Shown piece after piece: positions 7,326 to 16,543 of a stretch of 33,010 bases of DNA; positions within the stretch are counted from its first letter, which is position 1; the number at the start of each line of letters is the position of its first letter. The notes under the pieces are model-generated. The model was not told the DNA's origin. It was given only the letters and a program-made list of their open reading frames with translations, and did not search any database. The stretch is taken from NCBI GenBank assembly GCA_052400625.1, contig JBQTGH010000022.1; one strand, 5' to 3'. The translations under genes and the position numbers were made by a program. The DNA comes from Thermophagus sp052400625. Lineage in GTDB: Bacteria > Bacteroidota > Bacteroidia > Bacteroidales > Marinilabiliaceae.

Positions 7326-8570
7326 CTATTTTATTAATTCATACAAAACTTCATTATTTAATTCAGCCTTTTCAATAACCTTTTCTAAAGCATTTCTTTG
7401 TACAGATTTATATTTATTTAGATTATTAATCACATTGTTAAAAATAGTCATAAAATCAGAGACATTTAGTTTAGCTAGCTCAATTGAATTTTCTGGAACA
7501 TTAAACGCTTTCATAAATTCAGTGCTCTTTTCCTGATATGCTATCGCAATAGTAGGAACACATTTTTTTAAAGCATAAACAATTGAATGCGTTTTTGTTC
7601 CTATAAAAATCTCAACAGAAGAAATCAAACTTTCTGTTTCTTCTGGAGTTAAATCATCTTCAACAACCTTCGTTTTATCTTCCCTATTAATAAATTTCTT
7701 AATTTCACCAATTATTAACCTATCCCCAACTTCCTTATTCCTAAAACTCTCCATTGGTATAAATAAAATATTATATCCATACTCATCAATTATTTTGGTT
7801 AATATTTCACCCATTAGGGCAATATATCCCTCACGTGAATAATATTGAGAATAATATATGTGATGAATGGTAATCCCTATTAACTTGTCATTTTCTTTTT
7901 TTAAAAACATTTTCCTTTCAACGTTCTTATTTAAAAATACAACTTCGCCCGTTAAAATCATTTTTTTGTTCTTATCATAACGTAACGAACTTCCTTCCCG
8001 TACTGTAATTTTATCGCAAAAGTTAATGGCTTTCCCCGTAATTAACCTGACTATTTTACTCCAAAATCCTTTGAAAGGTCCAATCGTTTGTGCATAAATC
8101 ATAGTTTTCTTTTTTAATTTATGCGCAAACCACATAGAATAGTAATGTGAAAAAACTACTGGAAATTTATTTAAGGTTGTAAAAAAATGTCCACCGGGCA
8201 AGACAACAACATCAGCATTTAAATATAATTGAATTGTCTTCCGTCTATTAACAGGTATAAATTTCAAATTAGACAGATTAAAAGTAAATAGCTTAACCCA
8301 GATCCAAGAATAAATAACCCACAGAATCTCTTCCAAGAAATAAAAAATTTTATATAAACCATTTGGTGCTTTTTTAATTCGGCTATAATCAATTAACCAG
8401 TGAGCTGATTCAACATGATATTCCTTCATTGCCTTTTCTGGATCATACGATGTCAAAAATATTTTAATATCATTATAATATTCTTCAAGTGAATACTTCA
8501 TTGCATGAACAACTGAAGTATCCCCTTTATTAATGTTATAATTTTGAACTATAAGAATGTTTTTTCCCAT
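7326..8570 (-). CDS. Polysaccharide pyruvyl transferase family protein (first)
   Basis: A 414-residue protein of the polysaccharide pyruvyl transferase family (PF04230), whose studied members (CsaB, WcaK, Pvg1) move pyruvate from phosphoenolpyruvate to a sugar as a ketal. Recognisable blocks are NINKGDTSVVHAM (about 13-25), VVVLPGGHFF, YAQTIGPF, INFCDKITVREGSS and, near the C-terminus, TKTHSIVYALKKCVPTIAIAYQEKS, matching the family RxHS block with Lys in place of the usual Arg. No signal peptide; cytoplasmic. It sits 5 bases after the heparinase-like gene and 6 bases before the AsnB-like gene, clearly in one operon. Some family members in such loci have no proven pyruvylation activity, so the exact reaction is open. 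Confidence 0.82.
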   Translation of the reverse strand: MGKNILIVQNYNINKGDTSVVHAMKYSLEEYYNDIKIFLTSYDPEKAMKEYHVESAHWLIDYSRIKKAPNGLYKIFYFLEEILWVIYSWIWVKLFTFNLSNLKFIPVNRRKTIQLYLNADVVVLPGGHFFTTLNKFPVVFSHYYSMWFAHKLKKKTMIYAQTIGPFKGFWSKIVRLITGKAINFCDKITVREGSSLRYDKNKKMILTGEVVFLNKNVERKMFLKKENDKLIGITIHHIYYSQYYSREGYIALMGEILTKIIDEYGYNILFIPMESFRNKEVGDRLIIGEIKKFINREDKTKVVEDDLTPEETESLISSVEIFIGTKTHSIVYALKKCVPTIAIAYQEKSTEFMKAFNVPENSIELAKLNVSDFMTIFNNVINNLNKYKSVQRNALEKVIEKAELNNEVLYELIK

Positions 8571-8575
8571 TACTA

Positions 8576-10516
8576 TTATTTTCCTAAAGTAAACGTTGTA
8601 ATTAATTGTTCTCTATCTTTAACTATTCCTCTAAGGCTGACTGTTTTTTCAATTTTTGAAAATTCCGGTGAATACCATCCTGATATAAAGGGTTCTTTTT
8701 GGCCATAAAAAGCTTTTAAATCATAATCTGATTTTATCACCAATTTGTTACCATCCTCTAAATTAATTTTGTTATTCTCAAAATTTAAATTAGGATATAA
8801 CTGTAATGAAAAAATTATATTAACCCCTCCCTTATTTTTCCCAGCAAAAATTCTATCGATTATTTTCAATTCAAAAATATCCTTTTCCAATAAAATATAA
8901 CGGATATGTTTTGTGCCATCGGGAAATTTACATCCTGATTTAAATGAAAGTTGTTTTTTATTGTTAAAATAGTCAAAGATTTCACCTTTTATTTCTGCTT
9001 TATTGTGCCAATGATTAAATCCAAATTTTAATGCATGATCTTGACTATTTACGGAAATCGTATTATGCGCTAATGCACTTCTAAAGTAATTTCGGAATAG
9101 AGGATCCTTTCTATAGCAATAAGTACCCGGATCAATAAAAACAGGTTGACCGTTAATGGAAAGAAAAAAAGAATTTAAATCCGAATGCGAATGAGCAGCA
9201 ATACTCAAATACCCGAATGAACCTGACCTAAAATTAAAATATATATCATTCCCCAGATTATCTTGAAACCAACTAACAATATGACCTCCTTTTTCATAAT
9301 ATTTCGTCTGACTATGTTTTTTGCAACGCTTTTCAACCGAAAAATTTCTCCCAAACAATATTCGATTTCTAAAATCAAATAACCCTTTATTAATCCGTGG
9401 AATAATTAATGATGGGTCATTAAAAAATTTAGCCCCACTCTCAAGACATTGAATAAATGCGGATTGCGAAGACTCAAATTGAAAAGGAAGTACATGGAAA
9501 TTGTCTCTATCTCCATAATCAAAAAAGTTGCCATAGTTATCAAATGCCCCCCTGAAAAAACGAAACATATTTTTCAGTCTTAAGAAATAAGTATCAGAAA
9601 ATAAAGAGGGCCCAATCTTCTTATCCAAAAGTCCGGCAAAAAAAAACCAGTCTGTTACTTGATATTGATAACCAAACCCACATTCTTTGTTCTTTCCATC
9701 TGAAAAGTTTTGCTGAATGATTAAATCCTCTAGTTTTTTATGCACTTTTAAATATACATTTTTCCCTACTTTAGTCAAACATGAAGAAAAGCTTTTTAAA
9801 ATAGAAAAGACACCAACTAATTCTGCTGTTAAATGATTATTTGCCGAAGAATACAGAGACAGTGTATTCAAAACATAATGAATATGTTCATTAAAAGTAC
9901 CTATTAGTTTTTCTCTTATTTTTTTTGTTCCATCCTTATTATTTAAATTAAGTATATTCCAAATAAATAAAAACGAAATAAGTCTTTTGGATACAATAGT
10001 AGGTGAAACCCATCCCATACCATAAGGAAAGGGATTTTTTTCAATCCAGTTTTCTATTGTATCAATTATGTTTTCAAATAATATTGAATCTTTAGTAATA
10101 AAATAGCGAACCGATTGATCTACCAAAAAATGCAGTCGGTGCATTTCAAGAATATTCTTTACTTCACGATCACTGTAATCGCTCAAAGAAATTTTTGAAA
10201 CATGGCTTTTCGGATAAGCAAAATTATCAACATAATCAAGACTCCAATTTATTTTGGTTATTTCAATATTTGCCCCATACAACTGAAGTACAAAATCATT
10301 TGGAAGGAATTGTAAATATTCATCATCTAATCGCAATTCATCTATACAAAGGAAATAATTTATTTCGGGACTATTTTTTTTAATATACTCTCTTACTTTC
10401 GTTGCCCTTAAACTCCTAACAATCATCTGGGTCTTAAATCGATATAAAACCTCAAAAAGACTCATTGATTTTAATCGATTAAATTTCCATAAAATATCTT
10501 TCAATTTTAATTCCAT
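8576..10516 (-). CDS. Heparinase II/III-like polysaccharide lyase
   Basis: A 646-residue protein with the two-domain heparinase II/III layout: an alpha-helical toroid (about 100-390) and a beta-sandwich C-terminus (about 400-640). Diagnostic segments are SANNHLTAELVG (224-235), FGYQYQVTDW (281-290), AAHSHSDLNSF (440-450), FIDPGTYCY (460-468) and SALAHNTISVN (480-490). These carry the Asn, Tyr and His residues used for beta-elimination of uronic-acid polymers in the family. Unlike secreted lyases it has no signal peptide: it begins MELKLKDILWKFNRLKSMS. The N-terminal MSLFEVLYRFKTQ pattern is common to family members found in polysaccharide biosynthesis loci. It may trim or edit a uronic-acid chain, but the location is puzzling. 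It is 48 bases after the first FrhB-like gene. Confidence 0.82.
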   Translation of the reverse strand: MELKLKDILWKFNRLKSMSLFEVLYRFKTQMIVRSLRATKVREYIKKNSPEINYFLCIDELRLDDEYLQFLPNDFVLQLYGANIEITKINWSLDYVDNFAYPKSHVSKISLSDYSDREVKNILEMHRLHFLVDQSVRYFITKDSILFENIIDTIENWIEKNPFPYGMGWVSPTIVSKRLISFLFIWNILNLNNKDGTKKIREKLIGTFNEHIHYVLNTLSLYSSANNHLTAELVGVFSILKSFSSCLTKVGKNVYLKVHKKLEDLIIQQNFSDGKNKECGFGYQYQVTDWFFFAGLLDKKIGPSLFSDTYFLRLKNMFRFFRGAFDNYGNFFDYGDRDNFHVLPFQFESSQSAFIQCLESGAKFFNDPSLIIPRINKGLFDFRNRILFGRNFSVEKRCKKHSQTKYYEKGGHIVSWFQDNLGNDIYFNFRSGSFGYLSIAAHSHSDLNSFFLSINGQPVFIDPGTYCYRKDPLFRNYFRSALAHNTISVNSQDHALKFGFNHWHNKAEIKGEIFDYFNNKKQLSFKSGCKFPDGTKHIRYILLEKDIFELKIIDRIFAGKNKGGVNIIFSLQLYPNLNFENNKINLEDGNKLVIKSDYDLKAFYGQKEPFISGWYSPEFSKIEKTVSLRGIVKDREQLITTFTLGK

Positions 10517-10564
10517 CGTTTTTTTAAAAAAAAATCAAACTCGAATTATTTGTTCAAAACAATC

Positions 10565-11797
10565 TCAGAATTTAAGAAATTTTTTGAACCCCCTAGTAAA
10601 TCCTAAAAAACAAACAGGGTAATGCTTGTAGGGAAAGAAAGAAAGAAAGAATTTAGCGAAAAAATACACCAAACCACCCACAATAGAGAAACAATTAGAG
10701 TTAATTTCAGAATGCAATATTATTTTGTTGCGAATATTTTTTAATTTAAGCAAGAACAAAACAGAGCCTGTGGGTTTCATATGTCCCTGTACTTTTAAAA
10801 CTTTTTCAAAATTATCTTTTTTAATGATTATACTTTTATTCCCGCTTGCTTCCATTAAAAACTTTTGTCCTCTTTTACTATAACACAAAGCTGTTGAAAT
10901 ACCATCACAATTTCCCTTTCCACGAAAATGCCATGCGTCACAAAAACTAATATCCGAATCCTTCCCAAAATGGTCATCACAAAATATACAAGCATCAACA
11001 CCAGAAAGAATAGAGGAAAATAATCCTCCCATTGCCAACCTTGATGTATGCGGAATTTCAATTACTTTTTTATTTATTTCTATTTTTTGGCTTCCTGGCC
11101 ATCCATTACCTCTAAAAGTATATTTTTTTAGTCGATTTTTTTCAACTTTAAGACTTTTCAACTGCTTTTCTACAGCAATCCATTTCAAGGTCTGTCCACA
11201 AACCAAAGAAAACACCAATGCAATTCTCGCACTAAACTTCTTCCTCAATCCAAGATATTTTTTCAAAGACCTAATATGGCATGGTAATCCTACATACGCA
11301 ATTTTTTGAAATGATGTATTTTCAAGCTCATTCAACAATATATTAACAGGTACCTGGACATATTTTGAACCTTTAGCAAGAAGAACCTCTTCAGGGTCGG
11401 TTAGAATCACACTTTTAAAATCATTTAGATTATGCCCTGAAACAACTACCACTGCGTCAAAAGTACCTGATTTCAAACCCTCAATCAACAATTGAGTAAC
11501 CAACCCACCACTCGATGCATTATAACGAATATCAGAATTACTAGAATACCCGGAATACGAAGCTATAGGCCTCTCAATCCCCTTTTTATAGTGCAAAGAG
11601 GAAAAAGGACAAACTTTTGTACATAATCCACAATTAGTACAAACACTAGGGTCAATTTCCGGTCGAAATTGACCATCTTCTTTTAGGCTAATTTCTATAC
11701 AGCCTACAGGACAAATTGACTGGCAAGTACCACAACCTGAACACAAACCATTATTAGCGATCCAATTAACAGACTTATTAATATTTACGTTACTCAT
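10565..11797 (-). CDS. FrhB-like Fe-S flavoprotein (coenzyme F420 hydrogenase/dehydrogenase beta subunit family), first copy
   Basis: A 410-residue protein with two N-terminal 4Fe-4S motifs (Cys19, 22, 25, 29 and Cys53, 56, 59, 63), followed by the FrhB/FdhB N- and C-terminal domains. Visible family blocks are NASSGGLVTQ (93-102), GLPCHIRSLKK (170-180), FRGNGWPG (228-235) and CIFCDDHFGKDSDISFCDAW (270-289). Relatives include FAD/Fe-S reductases such as plant 7-hydroxymethyl chlorophyll a reductase. F420 is not known as a Bacteroidota cofactor, so a flavin-based redox step on a sugar or a lipid-linked intermediate is more likely; the substrate is unknown. It overlaps the GT4 gene by 8 bases and is one of two such genes here. 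The name 'F420 hydrogenase' should not be taken as function. Confidence 0.82.
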   Translation of the reverse strand: MSNVNINKSVNWIANNGLCSGCGTCQSICPVGCIEISLKEDGQFRPEIDPSVCTNCGLCTKVCPFSSLHYKKGIERPIASYSGYSSNSDIRYNASSGGLVTQLLIEGLKSGTFDAVVVVSGHNLNDFKSVILTDPEEVLLAKGSKYVQVPVNILLNELENTSFQKIAYVGLPCHIRSLKKYLGLRKKFSARIALVFSLVCGQTLKWIAVEKQLKSLKVEKNRLKKYTFRGNGWPGSQKIEINKKVIEIPHTSRLAMGGLFSSILSGVDACIFCDDHFGKDSDISFCDAWHFRGKGNCDGISTALCYSKRGQKFLMEASGNKSIIIKKDNFEKVLKVQGHMKPTGSVLFLLKLKNIRNKIILHSEINSNCFSIVGGLVYFFAKFFLSFFPYKHYPVCFLGFTRGFKKFLKF

Positions 11798-12845
11798 TTA
11801 TAGCAGAAAATATTTGTTTATATTGCTGTACTACTGCATCTTTACTGTATTTTTTTACTACCAATTCTCTAGGCTTATAATTTCCAAGGTTTTTAATGGC
11901 TCTTATAATTGCTTTTTCAAAATCCTGATAATTGTCAAGTTCAAATAATTCACCAGTTACACCTGGAATTATATATTCCTTTAATGCAAATGCATTTGTC
12001 CCAACCACAGGTTTTCCACAGGCCATTGCTTCCAAACCAACTAACCCTAAGCTTTCCGCTTTCCTTTTTGTAGGAAATAAAAAAAGATCAATGCTCCAAT
12101 AGAAATTAACCATCTGCTCCTTGGGAATTGGAAATTCAATAACCACATTTTTCAAAACTTTCAATTGATTAACGAATCTTTTTTTTTCTGCACCATAAGC
12201 AATAACCTTTAGATAGATCTTTTTATTACAGATTCGTTCCAAGTTTTTTATTCTTCTGGCTAACAGCAAAATTAAATCAGCACCTTTTTCAGAAGTTAAA
12301 CTTGATCCAAAACCTAAGGTTATAATGTTACACTTTTCATTCTTTAATTTCGAAAATTTCTTTGTATCTACCCCACCACTAGGACTTATAAAAATATTTT
12401 TAAATCTTTGAATACCTAATTTTTCCCTAACTTTTTCCACAAAAAAATTAGATGGAACTATTGCGATGTGTTTTTGGGGAAGAAATTTATACGAAATTTT
12501 ATTCAAAAAATTTTTTCTCCAATTAGGAGGAATAATATCAGTCCCATGCCAATGAATAATAACATTTTTAAATTTTCTTATTCTTAACATTAAAGGGAAG
12601 AAACAGTATGGGTAATTATTAATATAAATAACGTCATATTTTCTATATTTAAACATCATGAGCTCTCCCAGGAACCTAACATAATAAAAAAATTTAAATA
12701 CTTTCCCCTTAAAATTTGTTTCCAAAACTAAAAGCTCAACCATCATGTTAGCGTCATGCAAACACTGCTCTATACTTTTGATATATGTTGAATACTGGGG
12801 ATTTATTGTACTTGGATATCCATTATTAATCAATAGAACTTTCAT
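11790..12845 (-). CDS. GT4-family glycosyltransferase
   Basis: A 351-residue GT-B fold glycosyltransferase. The acceptor-side N-terminal domain opens MKVLLINNGYP and contains IIHWHGTDIIPP (about 96-107). The donor-side domain has SPSGGVD (154-160), GFGSSLTSEKGADL (178-191) and the retaining GT4 motif ESLGLVGLEAMACGKPVVGT (264-283), with Glu264 and Glu272 in the E-x7-E pattern. It acts in the cytoplasm or at the inner membrane to extend the lipid-linked repeat unit; donor and linkage cannot be read from the sequence. It overlaps the polymerase gene upstream by 20 bases and the FrhB-like gene downstream by 8, so translation is probably coupled. Together with the GT26 enzyme it is the only clear glycosyltransferase of the locus. 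Confidence 0.88.
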   Translation of the reverse strand: MKVLLINNGYPSTINPQYSTYIKSIEQCLHDANMMVELLVLETNFKGKVFKFFYYVRFLGELMMFKYRKYDVIYINNYPYCFFPLMLRIRKFKNVIIHWHGTDIIPPNWRKNFLNKISYKFLPQKHIAIVPSNFFVEKVREKLGIQRFKNIFISPSGGVDTKKFSKLKNEKCNIITLGFGSSLTSEKGADLILLLARRIKNLERICNKKIYLKVIAYGAEKKRFVNQLKVLKNVVIEFPIPKEQMVNFYWSIDLFLFPTKRKAESLGLVGLEAMACGKPVVGTNAFALKEYIIPGVTGELFELDNYQDFEKAIIRAIKNLGNYKPRELVVKKYSKDAVVQQYKQIFSAINE

Positions 12846-14115
12846 AAGAAAAAGGCATCTTTTGGGGGTCGTATTTTAAAACAAAAAAAACAAAGACTGA
12901 GAAAACGGATGAAACAATTGGACTATTTAGAGCATGCCCAGCATAAAAAGAATGTCCAACATAAACAACAAATCCAATAAGTAACACAAAATAAAATAAG
13001 GTTTTAGTCTTAAAAAACATCAATTTAGACTTCAAAAAGAAAACAAAGGGTAACATTAAGAAAAATCCTCCTAAAATTATTCCATAACTTCCAATATAAT
13101 CAAGGAAATCTATTTCAGCATATGATAGTTCATTGAAGTTTATTTCTCCTAAATAATTTATTTCTTTTGAGAAAGCAAATTTTCCATGGCCAAAAAAGAA
13201 TTCCCCAAAGTCTGAATCTGAAATAATTTTTAATCCAGCCTCAGCCAGCCAACCTCTAGAATGTCGGCCTCCAAGTAAAGCTTCAAGTGTAAACTTATTT
13301 AAAATATATTGATTTTCTGTTATTATTTTATAAATAAAAAAACCGCCAACAGTTAATACCCCGAAAACAAAAAAGAACATAAGATTTTTCGAGATTCTTG
13401 AAAGATTTAAATCCTTAAACCTAAAAAAAATTATCCCCACAAAAATCACAGCCCAAATCAATATCGAACCAGCTATCCCTGCTCTTGTCCCAAGGAAAAT
13501 GCATCCTGCTGTAATAACTATGCTATAAAAATAAAACACAAGCTTTTTTTGTGTCAACAAAAGATAAATCACAATTAATAAACTCAACAGCAAAGATAAA
13601 GAAGTGTCATTTTGAGCAGGGAAAAATGACTTTATCCCAAAAGAGTAATCACCATATGTATCAAGACCTATACCAAATATAAAAGAAAAAACAATAGCTC
13701 CCCCCCCAATAGCTCCAAATAAAGATACACAATTTAGAAGTTTTAATTCATTGATACTATTTCTGTAATACAATAAAAAAGAAGAAATCACGTATAAATA
13801 GAGGCTTCTGGAAATCATTTTAATTTCAAACGCAAAATCATAAAATTTCTGAGTAATTAACCAAAAAAAATTAGAAATCACAAAAAGAAAGATAATAAAT
13901 ACCCCAAAATAAGTTAAAATACTGCGTTTTTTTAAAACAAAAGGAAATAAAACAAGAAAAATAATACCTCTATATAGAACACCAATTGAAAAATCCTTAT
14001 TCAAAACAATTTGAATATATCCATTTAATAGATCGAAAAAAATGGAGCCTGGTATAATGAAAAGAGGGAACCACTCAGTAATTAAAGTTTTTTTATTTAT
14101 CAAAAAAAAATTCAT
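12826..14115 (-). CDS. Wzy-like O-antigen/polysaccharide polymerase
   Basis: A 429-residue integral membrane protein with roughly 11-12 hydrophobic segments and a long hydrophilic loop in the second half. The GTRAGIAGSILIW stretch and the loop with GGRHSRGWLAEAGLK followed by FFFGHGKF resemble the O-antigen ligase/polymerase superfamily, where the loop Arg residues and the GHG-type turn recur. In a locus that has a flippase and a Wzz-type protein, Wzy-style block polymerisation in the periplasm is the best reading. These proteins diverge very fast, so the call rests on topology and context. Its ATG overlaps the stop of the second FrhB-like gene by one base (TAATG). It lies in the most AT-rich part of the window. 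Confidence 0.75.
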   Translation of the reverse strand: MNFFLINKKTLITEWFPLFIIPGSIFFDLLNGYIQIVLNKDFSIGVLYRGIIFLVLFPFVLKKRSILTYFGVFIIFLFVISNFFWLITQKFYDFAFEIKMISRSLYLYVISSFLLYYRNSINELKLLNCVSLFGAIGGGAIVFSFIFGIGLDTYGDYSFGIKSFFPAQNDTSLSLLLSLLIVIYLLLTQKKLVFYFYSIVITAGCIFLGTRAGIAGSILIWAVIFVGIIFFRFKDLNLSRISKNLMFFFVFGVLTVGGFFIYKIITENQYILNKFTLEALLGGRHSRGWLAEAGLKIISDSDFGEFFFGHGKFAFSKEINYLGEINFNELSYAEIDFLDYIGSYGIILGGFFLMLPFVFFLKSKLMFFKTKTLFYFVLLIGFVVYVGHSFYAGHALNSPIVSSVFSVFVFFVLKYDPQKMPFSYESSID

Positions 14116-15278
14116 TATCTTAAAAAAATTCGATAAAAAGCCTTTAATAAAAGAGACGGAGTATAAATTGCTATTTTAGACGATACAATAATTGCTGCTA
14201 TTTTCCTTATTCTTAAGAGTTTTCCCCCTAATTTTCTTTCTTTTTGAAATTTACTCGAAAGTTCTTCTTTGTCTTTTAAAGTTTTAAAACTCTGAGATTT
14301 AATCACATTCTTAATTTGTTCTTCTCTAAAAAAAATATGATTTTTAGCAGATTCAAATAATTGGGATCCCTTTTTTGAATGAACCCAAAAAAAGCTACTT
14401 CCTTTATTGTCTGAAATCATGTATTCTTTCAACCAAGCATCTCCAACAGATATATCCGAATTAGCACCAAGCGCATCTCTACATTTCATACAATAATCCG
14501 GAGTAAAACAAAAAGTTCCCCACATAAACCCAAATTTAAAATCAGTAGAGGCGGTTTTTTTCCCCCCAATTGATGTTATTCCGGGCCAACCACCACCTCT
14601 ATAATTTATCATTTCATTTTTGCTTGTTACTTTTAAGTAATATCTTATAAAGTCGGAAAATCGTTCATCCTTAGTTTGTTTGCAAAATAATGAAATAGTA
14701 TATAATTCTTTTGATTTAAGTCTAGGTGAAATTTTATGCAAAGCTTTAACTGCCCCAATATGACAAGGCAAACCTATCACTAAAAGTTTTTTTGCTTCTT
14801 TTTCTTCAATTTTTTCAATATAATCTTTAAGTAAAACGACTTGGCGATATATAGATCCTTTTGGGAGAAACTCAGCATCCTCTCGTTTTAAATAATTTAT
14901 TAATATCTCATTATTTTTTTTTTGACTAGCACAAACAACAATATCAACAATTCCATTTTTTAATGCGTCTTTCGCCAATTGCGAAACAATACCTCCAGAT
15001 GCTGACTCAAATCTTAAGAAAGAATCAAGTGAATATCCATAATAAGCTAAAGATTTCAGTTCATTTACGTGTGGAATTTCAGAATTTTCCATTTTTTCTT
15101 TTAGCGAACAAACTCTAAAGCATAAATTACATTTAATACACTTATCCCAATTAATAGCTGGCCATATTAGCCCCTTGTAATCAGTCTTAAATGTTATGGC
15201 TTTTGTAGGACAAATAGTTTGACATGCCCCACACCCGCTACAAAAATTTTTGTCAATATTTAAATTTTTGTCAATCAC
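14115..15278 (-). CDS. FrhB-like Fe-S flavoprotein, second copy
   Basis: A 387-residue paralogue of the other FrhB-like protein in the locus. Two 4Fe-4S motifs stand at Cys13, 16, 19, 23 and Cys47, 50, 53, 57; the last is followed by Ser rather than the usual Pro. Then come SASGGIVSQ, GLPCHIGAVK, YRGGGWPG and CMKCRDALGANSDISVGDAW, as in the FrhB/FdhB family. The two copies are clearly diverged rather than a recent duplication. The frame opens at a GTG at 15278 with no ATG near, and it overlaps the upstream pyruvyltransferase-like stop by 8 bases (GTGATTGA), so it is probably made by translational coupling. A reductive or oxidative step on a sugar intermediate is inferred; no substrate is evident. 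Confidence 0.82.
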   Translation of the reverse strand: MIDKNLNIDKNFCSGCGACQTICPTKAITFKTDYKGLIWPAINWDKCIKCNLCFRVCSLKEKMENSEIPHVNELKSLAYYGYSLDSFLRFESASGGIVSQLAKDALKNGIVDIVVCASQKKNNEILINYLKREDAEFLPKGSIYRQVVLLKDYIEKIEEKEAKKLLVIGLPCHIGAVKALHKISPRLKSKELYTISLFCKQTKDERFSDFIRYYLKVTSKNEMINYRGGGWPGITSIGGKKTASTDFKFGFMWGTFCFTPDYCMKCRDALGANSDISVGDAWLKEYMISDNKGSSFFWVHSKKGSQLFESAKNHIFFREEQIKNVIKSQSFKTLKDKEELSSKFQKERKLGGKLLRIRKIAAIIVSSKIAIYTPSLLLKAFYRIFLR

Positions 15279-16539
15279 AAAAAAAAGGTTTTAATATTTT
15301 TTGAATTTCTCCTAATGTTTTCTTTTGTTCAGATACGTTATTCTTAATAGAAGATGAAATTCTATCTCTATCCTGTAATACATTTTTAATCTTAACAGAA
15401 AGTTCATTTAAACGCTCCAACTCAACAACAAATCTTTCCTGCCCTATATTTTCCATAAAACCAGCAATTTTGAACTGCGAAGAAATAGCTATTGTCGGTA
15501 TTGCTTGAGAACAAGCCATAATAGTTACATGCATTCTTGTACTAATAAAGAAATATAACTGAGATAAAAGCGTCGTATATTCCTTAGGAAAAAATAATCT
15601 ATTTGCCAAAATACTTACTTCATACACTTGTCTAAGTTTCAAATAAGCTTGATAACAAATTTCATAATCAGAGCTGACACCATTTTTGATATAGTTTGAA
15701 GGCAATATAAGAATTTTATATTTAGACGGATCAACTTCTTTTCTTACCACTTGAAGAATTATATCAAGATAATTTTGGGGGCCTTCTATTTCTCCAGGAA
15801 ATTTAGACAAAGTAAGACCAATAACTTTTTTAGAATCTTTTTTTTCAAAATAATCATTTACGGAATACTTTGAAGTATCTCCAACCTCCTGCAGTAATCC
15901 AACATCAACGGAATAAGCAATCTGCGATTTTTTAAACCCAATTTCAAATAGTTTTTTATAAGAATTTTGATCTCTCGCAATCAATAAAGATGCGTCTTTT
16001 AATGCATGAAATACCAAAAATTTATTAAAAAAATTGTCAAGAGGCCCAATACTTTGAGGAAATAAAACAAATCTTTTCCCCATACGGATAGTAATCCAAT
16101 AATTGAATAACCAGAAATATAAGGCTTGATAAAAATTATCATTTATAGCCTCCCCAATAATACTAACACATACATCTGCCTTTTTAATCTTATCAAAAGC
16201 TCTTTTTTGATAAGAGTTAAATGACAACTTTTGGGGAGATATTTTAAAAGTATACTGATTAAGAATTTGCAAAAAAACAAAAACAATATTACTTACAATC
16301 CATACAATCTTTTGAAAAAAACTTTTGTTCCGCCAAAATACCCCAAACATAGGATAATCAACATTCTTATATTTGATTCTATTAGTTTCTGGATCCATAG
16401 ACAATAGATTAACAGTTACATTTGGATTAATTTCTTTAATTAATTTTATGCTATTATCTATTAAGACACCATTTCCTATGTGAATAGAACTTAACGAGTC
16501 TAATATTAAAACATTTTTGCTTTTTAATACTTTCTTCAT
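15271..16539 (-). CDS. Polysaccharide pyruvyl transferase family protein (second)
   Basis: A 422-residue cytoplasmic member of the PF04230 family, distinct from the first copy. Blocks seen are SIHIGNGVLIDNSIKLI near the N-terminus (the position of the family GDxA/NxA block), VCVSIIGEAIND, FPQSIGPL, ASLLIARDQNS and the C-terminal STRMHVTIMACSQAIPTIAI, where RMH matches the family RxH block. The open frame extends 19 codons upstream into the flippase gene; I use the ATG at 16539 because MKKVLKSKNVLIL gives a standard start and leaves a 4-base gap to the flippase stop. It overlaps the second FrhB-like gene by 8 bases, which ties the two products together. Its acceptor sugar is unknown. Confidence 0.8.
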   Translation of the reverse strand: MKKVLKSKNVLILDSLSSIHIGNGVLIDNSIKLIKEINPNVTVNLLSMDPETNRIKYKNVDYPMFGVFWRNKSFFQKIVWIVSNIVFVFLQILNQYTFKISPQKLSFNSYQKRAFDKIKKADVCVSIIGEAINDNFYQALYFWLFNYWITIRMGKRFVLFPQSIGPLDNFFNKFLVFHALKDASLLIARDQNSYKKLFEIGFKKSQIAYSVDVGLLQEVGDTSKYSVNDYFEKKDSKKVIGLTLSKFPGEIEGPQNYLDIILQVVRKEVDPSKYKILILPSNYIKNGVSSDYEICYQAYLKLRQVYEVSILANRLFFPKEYTTLLSQLYFFISTRMHVTIMACSQAIPTIAISSQFKIAGFMENIGQERFVVELERLNELSVKIKNVLQDRDRISSSIKNNVSEQKKTLGEIQKILKPFFCD

Positions 16540-16543
16540 AAAA

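Noticed and set aside
10565..15278. True F420-dependent hydrogenase or formate dehydrogenase
   Set aside because: No catalytic large subunits or F420 genes are present; context is polysaccharide synthesis, so only the fold family is kept.
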